Positions 33,144 to 41,605 of a stretch of 64,000 bases of DNA are shown piece after piece. The stretch is from Paenibacillus sp. FSL R5-0517. Lineage in GTDB: Bacteria > Bacillota > Bacilli > Paenibacillales > Paenibacillaceae. Both the position numbers and the translations under genes were made by a program. Below the pieces are notes generated by a model, which saw only the letters and a program-made list of their open reading frames with translations, made no database searches and was not told the origin of the DNA. The stretch spans positions 2,170,001 to 2,234,000 of the forward strand of contig NZ_CP150235.1 in assembly GCF_037974355.1 (NCBI RefSeq), in the 5' to 3' direction. The stretch's first letter is position 1. Each line of letters opens with the position of its first letter.

Positions 33144-34184
33144 TTACTTCGTTGTAATGTAGGCAGCTAGCAAGCGTGCAGTATTCAAGACAGCATCCTT
33201 ATGTGTGCGCTCCATAGAATGAGATGCGTGAACGCCCGGTCCGATCAGTGCTGCTCGGATATTGTTTCCTCCGCGTAGTGCTGCACTTCCATCTGAGCCA
33301 TAGTGGGGGTAGATGTCCACAACGTAATCCAACCCATCTTGTTTGGCCAGTTCAATGAGACGACTGGTCATATCGTAGTCATACGGTCCAGAAGAATCTT
33401 TGGCACATATGGATACATCGGTTTCTTTACAACTCAGATCATCGCCCATGGCTCCCATGTCTACAGCGATCATTTCACTGATTTCTGCAGGGATATACGA
33501 GGCACCATGTCCGACTTCTTCGTAGTTAGAGATGAGCAGAGAAACATTATGTATTGGTTTCCAGCTTTCGCGATGGGCAGACTCAAGGATGCCGAACAAT
33601 GCAGCTACACTGGCTTTGTCGTCCAGATGACGTGATTTGATATAACCGCTTGGGGTAATAACTGCACGAGCATCAAAGGAGATAAAGTCACCAACAGCGA
33701 TCCCGAGTTTTAACACATCATCCTTGGAGGAGACAACTTCATCAATTCGCACTTCCATATGGCTCTCGGTCCGTTCAAAGGTACGTGCATCTGGATATAC
33801 ATGTACAGACGGGTGAAGGGAGAGAATGGTGCCTGTGTATGTCTTTCCGTCCCGAGTATGTATGCTGCAATATTCGTTTTCGATACTTTGCATGGAAAAT
33901 CCACCGACAGAAGTTAATTTCAAGGTGCCGTAGGATGTAATGGAGCGTACCATGGCCCCTAGCGTGTCCACATGGGCACTCAGAGCAATCGTCTTGGATG
34001 AATCCTGCCCTGGCAAAGTAAGCACGGCACCACCCTTATTATTGAGCTCACAAGTGATGCCCAGTGATTGAGCTTCTTGGCTAATCATCTCGATAATATG
34101 ATGGGTGTAGCCGCTTGGACTTGGTGTATCCAGCAATTTTTTCAGAAAAGACAGAACGTAAGATTCATCAATGGTATAACTCAT
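33144..34184 (-). CDS. M42 family metallo-aminopeptidase
   Basis: Co-catalytic di-metal aminopeptidase (FrvX/YsdC type), a cytosolic dodecamer in known members. It is 346 aa. Metal ligands are seen in order: His71 and Asp73 in SAHVDTLG, Asp in SRHLDDKAS, Glu-Glu in SNYEEVGHGAS, Asp in AVDMGAMGDD and His in GVHASHSMER. The ATG at 34184 has AAGGAGG upstream. The frame stays open to 34448 but that extension only shadows the LapA-like gene. Third in a minus-strand run after pepF and the lapA-like gene. Confidence 0.93.
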   Translation of the reverse strand: MSYTIDESYVLSFLKKLLDTPSPSGYTHHIIEMISQEAQSLGITCELNNKGGAVLTLPGQDSSKTIALSAHVDTLGAMVRSITSYGTLKLTSVGGFSMQSIENEYCSIHTRDGKTYTGTILSLHPSVHVYPDARTFERTESHMEVRIDEVVSSKDDVLKLGIAVGDFISFDARAVITPSGYIKSRHLDDKASVAALFGILESAHRESWKPIHNVSLLISNYEEVGHGASYIPAEISEMIAVDMGAMGDDLSCKETDVSICAKDSSGPYDYDMTSRLIELAKQDGLDYVVDIYPHYGSDGSAALRGGNNIRAALIGPGVHASHSMERTHKDAVLNTARLLAAYITTK

Positions 34185-34296
34185 TGTGTAATTTCCTCCT
34201 TGAAACGTGGGTATGGTTTTGAAACAAATACAGCCTGTCTGGGGGAGCGAATGTGATACTACCATTCCTGACTCGCCAGCAGGCTGATTCTGTTGG

Positions 34297-34677
34297 TCAC
34301 AATGTCCCGGTAGGATTTCCTTTGCGCTGACTCTGGATCGAATCATTCTCCAATAGGCTGTCCGGTTCAGTTGAGTCAAGCGAATCCATCGATTTGAATG
34401 AATCGAACGAAGAGTTGCTTGTAGCCGAACTTTCCAATTCAGATACACGCAATTTCAATTGCTTGTTCTCGCGTTGCAGTCGGTATTGGCGATAGATGCC
34501 ATATGAACCTACAATAATCCCACCGATCAGGGTGCAGCCGAGGATCAGCAAAATCAGCGGGATTTGAACCGTGCTAAATAACAGGTTAACCTGAACAGAA
34601 TCAACGTTAATAACCGCAAAGATTCCTGTGAGCAGTGCAAAAACAAGACCTGCTATGAGTGCCCATTGCATTTTCAT
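34297..34677 (-). CDS. LapA (DUF1049) domain membrane protein
   Basis: A 126-aa protein with two membrane helices (about 5-25 and 38-60) separated by the conserved short loop VINVDSVQVNLLFSTVQIPLILLILG. This is the lipopolysaccharide-assembly-protein-A/YrvD pattern, although Firmicutes lack LPS. A coiled coil RQYRLQRENKQLKLRVSELE follows, then a Ser/Asp-rich tail. AAGGAGG precedes the ATG. The function in Gram-positives is unknown. Confidence 0.85.
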   Translation of the reverse strand: MKMQWALIAGLVFALLTGIFAVINVDSVQVNLLFSTVQIPLILLILGCTLIGGIIVGSYGIYRQYRLQRENKQLKLRVSELESSATSNSSFDSFKSMDSLDSTEPDSLLENDSIQSQRKGNPTGTL

Positions 34678-34756
34678 GGTGTTGCCTCCTTGTTGAACAA
34701 TTGAGAACTAGTATGCATTACCCATATTCGAGTATGTTGCATCTTTCAATGATTGT

Positions 34757-34785
34757 AAAATCCCTTGCCCAACGGGCAAGGGATG
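34757..34785 (-). terminator. terminator of pepF
   Basis: Perfect 11-bp stem ATCCCTTGCCC / GGGCAAGGGAT with a 3-base loop, with TTTT on the minus strand. Confidence 0.85.
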
Positions 34786-34807
34786 CAGGTCACATGGAAC
34801 GTTAACC

Positions 34808-36727
34808 TTACTTGGTTAGTTCCTCCATCTGTTCAATCAATTCCTTGAACACACTCATGGCTTCACGAATTGGCTGTGGTGTAGACATATCCACGCCTGC
34901 TTTTTTCAGAATGTTAATGGAGTAGTCACTGCCCCCGCTCTTCAGGAAACCGAGATACCGGTCAACAGCCGGCTGGCCCTCTTCCAGGATTTGCTTGGAG
35001 AAGCTGGTCGCTGCGGAGAAGCCAGTAGCATATTTATATACGTAAAAGCTGTTATAGAAGTGGGGAATACGAGCCCATTCCATCTCAATATCTTTGTCAA
35101 CAACCATGTCCTTACCATGATATTTAACATTCAGATCATAATAGATCTCGGATAACAATTGTGGTGTTAATGCTTCACCTTGTTCCGCGCGTTCGTGAAT
35201 GATTTTCTCAAATTCAGCAAACATGGTCTGACGGAATACCGTTGTACGGAATTGGTCTGCGTAATAAGTTAACAGATACAATTTTTCCTTTGGATCTGTT
35301 GATTTGTTAAGCAGATAATCCATCAATAACGCTTCGTTGGTTGTGGATGCAACCTCAGCTAGGAAGATGGTGTACTGGGCATCACGATACGGAAGTGCTG
35401 TATCCGAGTAATGTGAATGCAGAGCGTGACCCATTTCATGAGCAAGGGTGAACATGCTGTTCAGGTTATCTTTGTGATTCAACAAGACATACGGGTGAGT
35501 GCCGTACGCGCCCCAGGCATATGCGCCTGAGCGTTTATTTTCATTCTCGTATATATCGATCCAGCGGTTATCATATCCAGTCTGCAATGCATCTGCATAG
35601 TCCTTGCCGAGTGGTTTCAGTCCGTCTTTGACGGTTTGTTTCGCTTCGTCATAGGTGATATCCATTTTGTATTCGTCTACGAGTGGAGCGAACAGGTCAT
35701 ACATGTGCAATTGATCCACGCCCAGCAACTTTTTGCGCAGGTTCATATAACGATGCAATAACGGAAGGCTTTCGTGAATCGTGTCTACCAGATTCGTATA
35801 CACATCCGTTGGGATGTTATCTCCATATAAGGACATTTCCATTACGGAAGGGTACTTCCGAACATTAGCATAGAACATATTTTTGGTTACATTTGCATTC
35901 AAGGCAGCCGCAATCGTGTTCTTCTGTTTGGCATAGGTTTCATATACCGCCTTGAAGGCACGTTCACGAACTTCACGATTAGGATTCTCAAGGAACTGAA
36001 TGTAGCTGCCGTGTGTCAGCTCAACTTCTTTACCATGTTCATCCTTGATTCTTGGAAACTTGAGATCGGCGTTATTCAGCATACTGAAGATGGTCTGTGG
36101 TGCTTGCGAAAGGTTGCCTACCTGTGCAAGCAAAGCCTCTTCCGCTTGGCTAAGAACATGCGCTTTTTCCCGTTTCATCTCTTCAAGAGTAAACGTATAA
36201 GCAGAGAGTTTTTCGTTGGCGATAAACGCGTCCAACTGATCATCCGGAAGGGAGAGAATCTCTGGAGTGACAAAAGAGAGTGCTTCACCAACCCGTACAC
36301 CTAATTTCTGGGCTTTTTGGGACAGGTTTTGATATGTAGGATTAGCTGTGTCTTCATCTTGATGCATACGTGCGTATACAAAAAGGCGTTCTATTTTGAG
36401 GCTGATCTCATCTTCGAACTCGAAGCAAGATTTGAGTACATCAGGTTGACCCAGTTTACCTTGAAATTCGGAGGCCTTCTTGGTCAAAGACGATACTTCT
36501 TCATATTCCTGATCCCAGGCTTTCTGATCGGCAAATAAATCTTCCAGTTTCCAGCTATGCTCAGCCGGCACCTCGGAACGTTTCAATAATTGACTCATGG
36601 AAATCCTCCTTTGATAATCTGATGAATGGTTGGACGAAGCTGCCTTCGTCTCGCTTGCCTGTGCGGAGAGAGACGAAGGAATCAGACTAAGTACCAGTAT
36701 AACAGATAGCGATTTCTGGTATTTCAA
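34808..36727 (-). CDS. pepF: oligoendopeptidase F with optional signal peptide
   Basis: M3B zinc peptidase that trims short peptides. The zinc motif HEMGH is at residues 430-434 of the long form (639 aa). The long form starts at TTG 36727 behind a strong AAGGAGGAAGG. It begins with a signal-peptide-like segment (KYQKSLSVILVLSLIPSS, possible cleavage at SAQA near residue 24). Residues 36-43 are encoded by an in-frame stretch that is itself a strong Shine-Dalgarno, AAAGGAGGA, followed 6 bases later by ATG 36598. That second start gives a 596-aa protein without a signal, the usual PepF length. Both exported and cytosolic products are therefore plausible. A terminator follows at 34757. Confidence 0.93.
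   Translation of the reverse strand: MKYQKSLSVILVLSLIPSSLSAQASETKAASSNHSSDYQRRISMSQLLKRSEVPAEHSWKLEDLFADQKAWDQEYEEVSSLTKKASEFQGKLGQPDVLKSCFEFEDEISLKIERLFVYARMHQDEDTANPTYQNLSQKAQKLGVRVGEALSFVTPEILSLPDDQLDAFIANEKLSAYTFTLEEMKREKAHVLSQAEEALLAQVGNLSQAPQTIFSMLNNADLKFPRIKDEHGKEVELTHGSYIQFLENPNREVRERAFKAVYETYAKQKNTIAAALNANVTKNMFYANVRKYPSVMEMSLYGDNIPTDVYTNLVDTIHESLPLLHRYMNLRKKLLGVDQLHMYDLFAPLVDEYKMDITYDEAKQTVKDGLKPLGKDYADALQTGYDNRWIDIYENENKRSGAYAWGAYGTHPYVLLNHKDNLNSMFTLAHEMGHALHSHYSDTALPYRDAQYTIFLAEVASTTNEALLMDYLLNKSTDPKEKLYLLTYYADQFRTTVFRQTMFAEFEKIIHERAEQGEALTPQLLSEIYYDLNVKYHGKDMVVDKDIEMEWARIPHFYNSFYVYKYATGFSAATSFSKQILEEGQPAVDRYLGFLKSGGSDYSINILKKAGVDMSTPQPIREAMSVFKELIEQMEELTK
36596..36613 (-). promoter_or_regulatory. 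internal ribosome binding site and ATG of short PepF
   Basis: On the minus strand AAAGGAGG lies 6 bases before ATG 36598 (codon 44 of the long frame). It reads in frame as part of SDYQRRIS in the long form. It decides between secreted and cytosolic PepF. Confidence 0.75.
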
Positions 36728-36812
36728 CGGCCTTCCTCCTTACAATACGAATAATCTCGTATAGTATGACCTTAGGCACGCTGAAATATTTGAGTATCAC
36801 GGTTCTTTGTGA

Positions 36813-36998
36813 TTAGGTTCCCATGTTATACAGAAAATAAACGATCAGGAAAAAGGCGAAACAAATGAGCAGGGTAGCAATAAGCGCCATTCCACGTCTC
36901 AGTCGATCCGGGATAGAATTGCGTCCCAGAATAAGCACAATACCAAGGGAGAAGGCAAGGATAATAAAAATGACGACATTGCTTGAGTCAAGCTGCAT
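36813..36998 (-). CDS. 61-aa two-helix membrane protein
   Basis: Two hydrophobic segments (about 7-25 and 36-58) are separated by the basic loop GRNSIPDRLRRG. CAAAGGGG precedes the ATG 10 bases upstream. The start lies 3 bases after the stop of the preceding 77-aa gene, so the two are translationally close and surely one operon. No named family is recognised. Confidence 0.7.
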   Translation of the reverse strand: MQLDSSNVVIFIILAFSLGIVLILGRNSIPDRLRRGMALIATLLICFAFFLIVYFLYNMGT

Positions 36999-37001
36999 GG
37001 G

Positions 37002-37235
37002 TTAGACCCCTTTGAAGGCAGCCATCAATTGACGCCATTCATCCTCACGGTTCTCAAAATCTGCTTTTGGAAAACGGCGTTCAGCCCAGTGCATTAAGGC
37101 AGGACGACTAAGGAAAGTATGGCATTCTTCGCCCCACTCTTCCGAAATTTCTCGCAGTACGAGATATTTGCCTTGAACTTCAACGGTCATCATATTCCAC
37201 TTGTCTGTTTTGTATATTTCATGTTTTTTTATCAT
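37002..37235 (-). CDS. 77-aa conserved hypothetical protein
   Basis: A small soluble acidic/basic protein, with a beta-like start (NMMTVEVQGKYLVLREISEEWG) and a helical end (RPALMHWAERRF, EDEWRQLMAAF). GGAG lies 8 bases before the ATG. It is coupled to the two-helix membrane protein gene downstream and divergent from the cold shock gene. I do not recognise the family. Confidence 0.7.
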   Translation of the reverse strand: MIKKHEIYKTDKWNMMTVEVQGKYLVLREISEEWGEECHTFLSRPALMHWAERRFPKADFENREDEWRQLMAAFKGV

Positions 37236-37324
37236 AGGTAGTCTCCAAACTAACGGTTTTGGTAAAATGATACCGTACCCTACGATTCAAAGCAAATTTT
37301 TTCGACATTTATGGAAAGATAAAT

Positions 37325-37377
37325 TGCAAAATGGAAGCCCATACAGTATAATGAGGGTATTCGCCATAGATGGCGAT
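37325..37377 (+). promoter_or_regulatory. cold shock gene promoter and 5' hairpin
   Basis: TTGCAA (37325-37330), 17-bp spacer, TATAAT (37348-37353). Right at the expected start of the message, TCGCCAT-ag-ATGGCGA (37362-37377) is a perfect 7-bp stem, followed by a T-run and then the AGGAGG site. It may stabilise the RNA, act in temperature control, or be an operator. Confidence 0.7.
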
Positions 37378-37397
37378 ATTTTTAGGAGGTTTTTCAT

Positions 37398-37595
37398 TTG
37401 AAAGGTACAGTTAAATGGTTTAACGCAGAAAAAGGCTATGGCTTTATTTCAGTTGAAGGCGGCGAGGACGTATTCGTACATTTCTCCGCAATCCAAGGAG
37501 ACGGCTTCAAAACATTGGAAGAAGGTCAAGCGGTAGAATTCGAAATCACTGATGGAAACCGTGGTCCTCAAGCAGCTAACGTAAACAAACTGTAA
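37398..37595 (+). CDS. cold shock protein (CspB/CspD type)
   Basis: A 65-aa single cold-shock domain that binds single-stranded RNA and DNA and melts RNA structure. RNP1 is KGYGFIS (12-18) and RNP2 is VFVHFSAI (25-32). [10 protein letters not shown] closes the domain. The TTG at 37398 follows AGGAGG by about 8 bases. Length and wording match B. subtilis CspB/CspD; the exact paralogue cannot be fixed. It is monocistronic with its own promoter and terminator. Confidence 0.96.
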   Translation: MKGTVKWFNAEKGYGFISVEGGEDVFVHFSAIQGDGFKTLEEGQAVEFEITDGNRGPQAANVNKL

Positions 37596-37656
37596 GAATT
37601 TATCCGGTCAACGGACTTCTTATACATGATAAATTTGTAGCTGAATATTAAGAACC

Positions 37657-37692
37657 CAAGCACAGTCCCCCAAGGGAGGCTGTGCTTTTTTT
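37657..37692 (+). terminator. terminator of the cold shock gene
   Basis: AAGCACAGtcccc pairs with ggaggCTGTGCTT, followed by six or seven T residues. Confidence 0.85.
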
Positions 37693-37741
37693 GATTCTCA
37701 ATTTACGATGTAAATCACGGTTGAAGATGGTGCAGGTGTGT

Positions 37742-38914
37742 TCAAGACACACGATTGGTCATGCTGGACCATAACTTTAATCCGAAACCGATCAGTGCAG
37801 CCAGAGAGAACGCCATAGCGGTGAGATAGAAGGTTTGTCTGCCCGCGTGTTCCAGCAACAGTCCACCCAACGTTCCGCTAAGCAGTCCCGAAGCACTGGA
37901 CCAGACAATAGTGAACAAAGCCATACCCGTAGCCCTGTACCCGTCCGGAACCAGACGAATGATATAACGGACTGCCGTAACGTAGAAAATACCGAAGGTC
38001 ACACTGTGCATCGTCTGAATGGCAACGACAGCTGCCGGTGTATCGGATATGGACATCAGAAGCAAACGAACCGTGTACATCAGCGCAGCAAAAGCAATGA
38101 GCGGCAGTTCCTTATAACGGTTTCCATACTTGCTGAGCAGCAGAAATATGGGAATCTCACTTACAGAAGAGATCAGCAAAGACCAACCGATCAGCCCTTC
38201 ACTGGCACCCAGCTCTTTCAGCGTGATGGTAAGAAAAGCTTCGTTCATCCGATGTCCCATGGCGAGCAGGAATACACAGCCAAAAAAGGTGAGTACCTCT
38301 CTGCGTTTCAAAATAGCCCATAGCCCCGATAGATCCATTTTGCTACTACTTCCCGAAGGTTGATCCTTCAATTGAAAACTGATTAACAGTGTAGTGGCCG
38401 CAAGACCAACGCAAACCCAGATCGTCCAGGCTGGACCAAAAGATCCAAGGAAATACCCGATACTTAATGCAAAGAAGGCATATCCGATCGATCCGAAGAC
38501 TCGAATGGAAGTGAAATTTCGACCGTACTTGCTGGCCGTTGTAATCGCCATCGTATCCGAGAGTGGATAGACCGGATAATAGAAAAAGTAAAACAGGGTG
38601 ACAAGTACAAATACCTGACCGAAGGTTGTTGCATTGGCGAGCATGACTCCTGTAATCAATTGACCACCAAGCAGAATGATCATCACTTTGCGTACTGTTT
38701 GGTAACGGTCGCTGGCCATGCTCCAGAACATATTGGAGAACACGGAGATGAGAGGACCAATGCCGTAGAGATAACCAATCTCTGCCCGACTGAAGCCAAG
38801 ATGACTGAAGTAAAGCTGGAAGTAGGAAACCACTAGAACGGTGGAACCGAAAATGGTGAACATGAGAGCCCGCAGCCAGTTCTGATCCGGGCGGGCGTTG
38901 TGACCTAATTTCAT
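37742..38914 (-). CDS. MFS transporter (LacY/phenylpropionate-like subgroup)
   Basis: About 390 aa and 12 predicted helices. The opening FTIFGSTVLVVSYFQLYFSHLGFSRAEIGYLYGIGPL is typical of the MFS_1_like (PPP, nucleoside/lactose permease) subgroup. MASDRYQTVRK takes the place of motif A. The substrate is unknown. ATG 38914 follows TTGGAG by 9 bases; a start at 38929 would sit on that site. It lies 40 bp behind the MATE-like gene on the same strand and is likely cotranscribed. Confidence 0.85.
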   Translation of the reverse strand: MKLGHNARPDQNWLRALMFTIFGSTVLVVSYFQLYFSHLGFSRAEIGYLYGIGPLISVFSNMFWSMASDRYQTVRKVMIILLGGQLITGVMLANATTFGQVFVLVTLFYFFYYPVYPLSDTMAITTASKYGRNFTSIRVFGSIGYAFFALSIGYFLGSFGPAWTIWVCVGLAATTLLISFQLKDQPSGSSSKMDLSGLWAILKRREVLTFFGCVFLLAMGHRMNEAFLTITLKELGASEGLIGWSLLISSVSEIPIFLLLSKYGNRYKELPLIAFAALMYTVRLLLMSISDTPAAVVAIQTMHSVTFGIFYVTAVRYIIRLVPDGYRATGMALFTIVWSSASGLLSGTLGGLLLEHAGRQTFYLTAMAFSLAALIGFGLKLWSSMTNRVS

Positions 38915-38954
38915 GATGAGGGACTCCAATCCTGATAACAGTTCAATGATTTTA

Positions 38955-40295
38955 TTACCCTTTCAGGGTTGTTGATTTACCAGTAGGTGGCACGGACATC
39001 GTAGGTTCTTTCTGGGTGCGCCGGATGACAAGCCAGACAATGATAAGTTCGGCGAGCAGGCCAAGGGATTGCGCTACAGCGCCAATCATGCCGTTCCATG
39101 CAGGGAAAATACTAACAAGTATAAGCAGCACGATTACCGTGCAGATTGCATTCGCTGTTTGCGAACGAAACATCGTTTTTGTCTGACCGCGAAGCAGAAT
39201 GATGCCGTTACTGAAATCCAGAAAAGGGAAGATCAGCGGAAATAACACGAACGCACGTAGTGTCCACAGACTTTGTTTTAACAGCTCACCCTGAACGCTC
39301 ATGACATTTTCAAGTACCCAGGGCCCCAAGGGGGTATAGGCAATCGACACCATTATCGCAAACGGAATAAATCCGGTGACAAGTGCAAATTTTCGTACCA
39401 GTTTGGCGTCCACAAGGTAGAAATTGAGCACGATCTGATGAATGTATGTAAAGAAGCTTAGCATCAACTGCATCAGACTGCTTGCAATGGCAAACGATGA
39501 AATGGCCAGTGCAATCCCGGTCGTTTTGCCAAGTACGATGTTAATGACGGGGCCTATAAACAGGGCTACAAAGCTGGATAGCAGCAGCGGTTTATAAAAG
39601 CGAAATACGTCTCCCCTGCTCTCGACGGGATGATCCTCAAGCTTGGCTGGCATCTTGCGCTTAATGCTGTTTCCCTCCAAAAAGCTGACCAGCGCTTCAA
39701 TCATCATGCCCGCAGCAAAAATGATAGCGCCTACACGTCCACTGTCAATGCTGTCTGTGTAGATGAAATACAGGGATAGGCCGTACATGCCGGCTAAACG
39801 GAATATCATGCCGATGGTTAACCACTTGGTTCGGTTATTCGTAATGATGATCCCCTGATAGATGTTGCGGATCACTGAGAAGATACTCACATACATGAGA
39901 ATTTCATATACGTCGATGACTTTGTTCAGCAGATCAGGACTTACACCAAACAGATATTTGAACACCCCGGTACCCACGGGAGAATATACGATCAGAAAAC
40001 CAATAAGAAGTACACAGGCAAGAAATATTTTGGTCACAAACGTGAGGGCCTGAAAGGATAGGCGATCGCGAACCAGTGCGGAACAGGTTTGCCGCAGCAG
40101 GGTGGAGGGGCGTTCCGTGAGGGTTAACAAGCTACCGGCGATGGCATAGCTGGCAATCACCGTCTCGGGATGAGCGGAACGTGCTAATGTACTGTTTATA
40201 ATGACGTGAGAAATGGTGACGAGAGAGGCGGAAATGCCAAGTGGCACAAAAAAAGAAAATAACCGTCTCCACGAAAGTGATTCACTTGACGACAT
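38955..40295 (-). CDS. MATE/flippase-like multi-helix membrane protein
   Basis: A 446-aa protein with about 12 helices. The layout (FFVPLGISASLVTISHVIINSTLARS at the N-terminus, a second repeat beginning near FYKPLLLSSFVALFIGP) fits the MOP superfamily of MATE and polysaccharide flippases. No close family signature is recognised. AAAGGAG lies 8 bases before the ATG. It precedes the MFS gene in a two-gene unit and is divergent from ytpB. Confidence 0.75.
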   Translation of the reverse strand: MSSSESLSWRRLFSFFVPLGISASLVTISHVIINSTLARSAHPETVIASYAIAGSLLTLTERPSTLLRQTCSALVRDRLSFQALTFVTKIFLACVLLIGFLIVYSPVGTGVFKYLFGVSPDLLNKVIDVYEILMYVSIFSVIRNIYQGIIITNNRTKWLTIGMIFRLAGMYGLSLYFIYTDSIDSGRVGAIIFAAGMMIEALVSFLEGNSIKRKMPAKLEDHPVESRGDVFRFYKPLLLSSFVALFIGPVINIVLGKTTGIALAISSFAIASSLMQLMLSFFTYIHQIVLNFYLVDAKLVRKFALVTGFIPFAIMVSIAYTPLGPWVLENVMSVQGELLKQSLWTLRAFVLFPLIFPFLDFSNGIILLRGQTKTMFRSQTANAICTVIVLLILVSIFPAWNGMIGAVAQSLGLLAELIIVWLVIRRTQKEPTMSVPPTGKSTTLKG

Positions 40296-40389
40296 GTCAA
40301 CGACTCCTTTGATGGATGAAATATGCCTAGTATATCACAAAGCTTTGAGCGCGGATGCGATTTTTTGCGCGGAATATGCGGCAGATCAT

Positions 40390-40418
40390 TTGTACAATTA
40401 AGGGGATCATATTATAAT
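40390..40418 (+). promoter_or_regulatory. promoter of ytpB-pfkA
   Basis: TTGTAC (40390-40395), 17-bp spacer, TATAAT (40413-40418). Confidence 0.65.
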
Positions 40419-40474
40419 AGGAATGGTTAAAAATCGCTCTAATACGTATTCAACCAAGTGGAGGCACATTTATT

Positions 40475-41554
40475 TTGAGCCAATCAAATCGAAAACGTCA
40501 TCAATATCCGCGTGGACCGCTGGCATTGATGAGAGGGGTGTACAAATACACCATTCCGGAAACACGGAAGGCTTTGAATGGATGGCGTGCTCAGGCTGAG
40601 GCAATTCCGAATGAGGAATTGCGTACGCAGGCACTTGCCAGTCTAAAGGATAAACAGTTTCACTGTGAAGGCGGAACCGTCTACGCGTTAGCTGATTTGC
40701 CCAACAGACACATTCTGATTCCGCTGATCGTTTCATATCAGACTATTAGTGATTATTTGGACAATCTGTGCGACCGCAGCACATCGATGGACCCGGATGA
40801 CTTTCGTCTTCTCCATCAATCTATGCTTGATGCGGTAGATCCCGAAGCAATTCCCGTCAATTATTATGCCCTCCGTGAGGAGCAGGATGACGGTGGATAT
40901 CTGCGGAATCTGGTGACCACATGTCAGGAACTGACCCGTCAGTTACCAGGCTATGCGTCCGCCAAGCCCCAAATTCAGGATCTGGCAGGCCTATACACGG
41001 ACCTGCAGGTATATAAGCATATCAAGCCGGAACTGAGAGAAACGGCACTGCTCGAATGGTGGTCGAAGCATCGTCATCGTACACCTCAGTTTCGTTGGAA
41101 CGAATTTGCTGCTGCGACTGGCTCTACACTGGGCGTTTTCATGCTGTTTCTGGCTGCGAGTGACGATCAGTTGACTGAAGAGCAAGCGGCCTCGATCCAC
41201 ACGGCCTATTTCCCACATGTATGCGCATTGCACATTATGCTCGATTATTTAATTGATCAGGATGAGGACCGCATCGGGGGAGATCTCAACTTCTGCAACT
41301 ATTATGAGAATGTAGAGACCATGCTGGACAGAATTGCTTTTATTGTGGAGATGGCACGCAGCGATGTGCAGAAGATCCCGGGAAGCTCCTTTCACCGGAT
41401 GATCATCGAAGGACTGATTGCCATTTACCTGTCTGATCCCAAAGTCAGCGAACAGCAGGAAGTTCGCGTCGTATCCAAACGTCTGATGAAGAATAGTCCA
41501 ATGACGAGAATATTTTTCTTCATTTTCAGTCGCTGGATACGGAAAAATATGTAA
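40475..41554 (+). CDS. ytpB: tetraprenyl-beta-curcumene synthase (YtpB, DUF2600)
   Basis: Large terpene synthase of the YtpB family that cyclises tetraprenyl diphosphate to tetraprenyl-beta-curcumene, a precursor of the C35 sesquarterpenes of Bacillus spores and membranes. It is 359 aa. The acidic, metal-binding motifs are DYLDNLCDR (near residue 90) and DYLIDQDEDRIGGD (near 258). The TTG at 40475 follows GGAGG. A good promoter lies upstream, and pfkA follows after 51 bp, perhaps on the same message. The basic C-terminal helix FFFIFSRWIRKNM may touch the membrane. Confidence 0.9.
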   Translation: MSQSNRKRHQYPRGPLALMRGVYKYTIPETRKALNGWRAQAEAIPNEELRTQALASLKDKQFHCEGGTVYALADLPNRHILIPLIVSYQTISDYLDNLCDRSTSMDPDDFRLLHQSMLDAVDPEAIPVNYYALREEQDDGGYLRNLVTTCQELTRQLPGYASAKPQIQDLAGLYTDLQVYKHIKPELRETALLEWWSKHRHRTPQFRWNEFAAATGSTLGVFMLFLAASDDQLTEEQAASIHTAYFPHVCALHIMLDYLIDQDEDRIGGDLNFCNYYENVETMLDRIAFIVEMARSDVQKIPGSSFHRMIIEGLIAIYLSDPKVSEQQEVRVVSKRLMKNSPMTRIFFFIFSRWIRKNM

Positions 41555-41605
41555 GTCAGGTGTAATTGCGGAGCCTGAAGTGAAACTAGAGGAGGAAGAA
41601 ACATC

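Noticed and set aside
34185-34448. N-terminal extension of the M42 peptidase frame
   Set aside because: ATG 34184 has a perfect ribosome binding site and gives the family length. The extension overlaps the lapA-like gene and reads as non-protein-like sequence.
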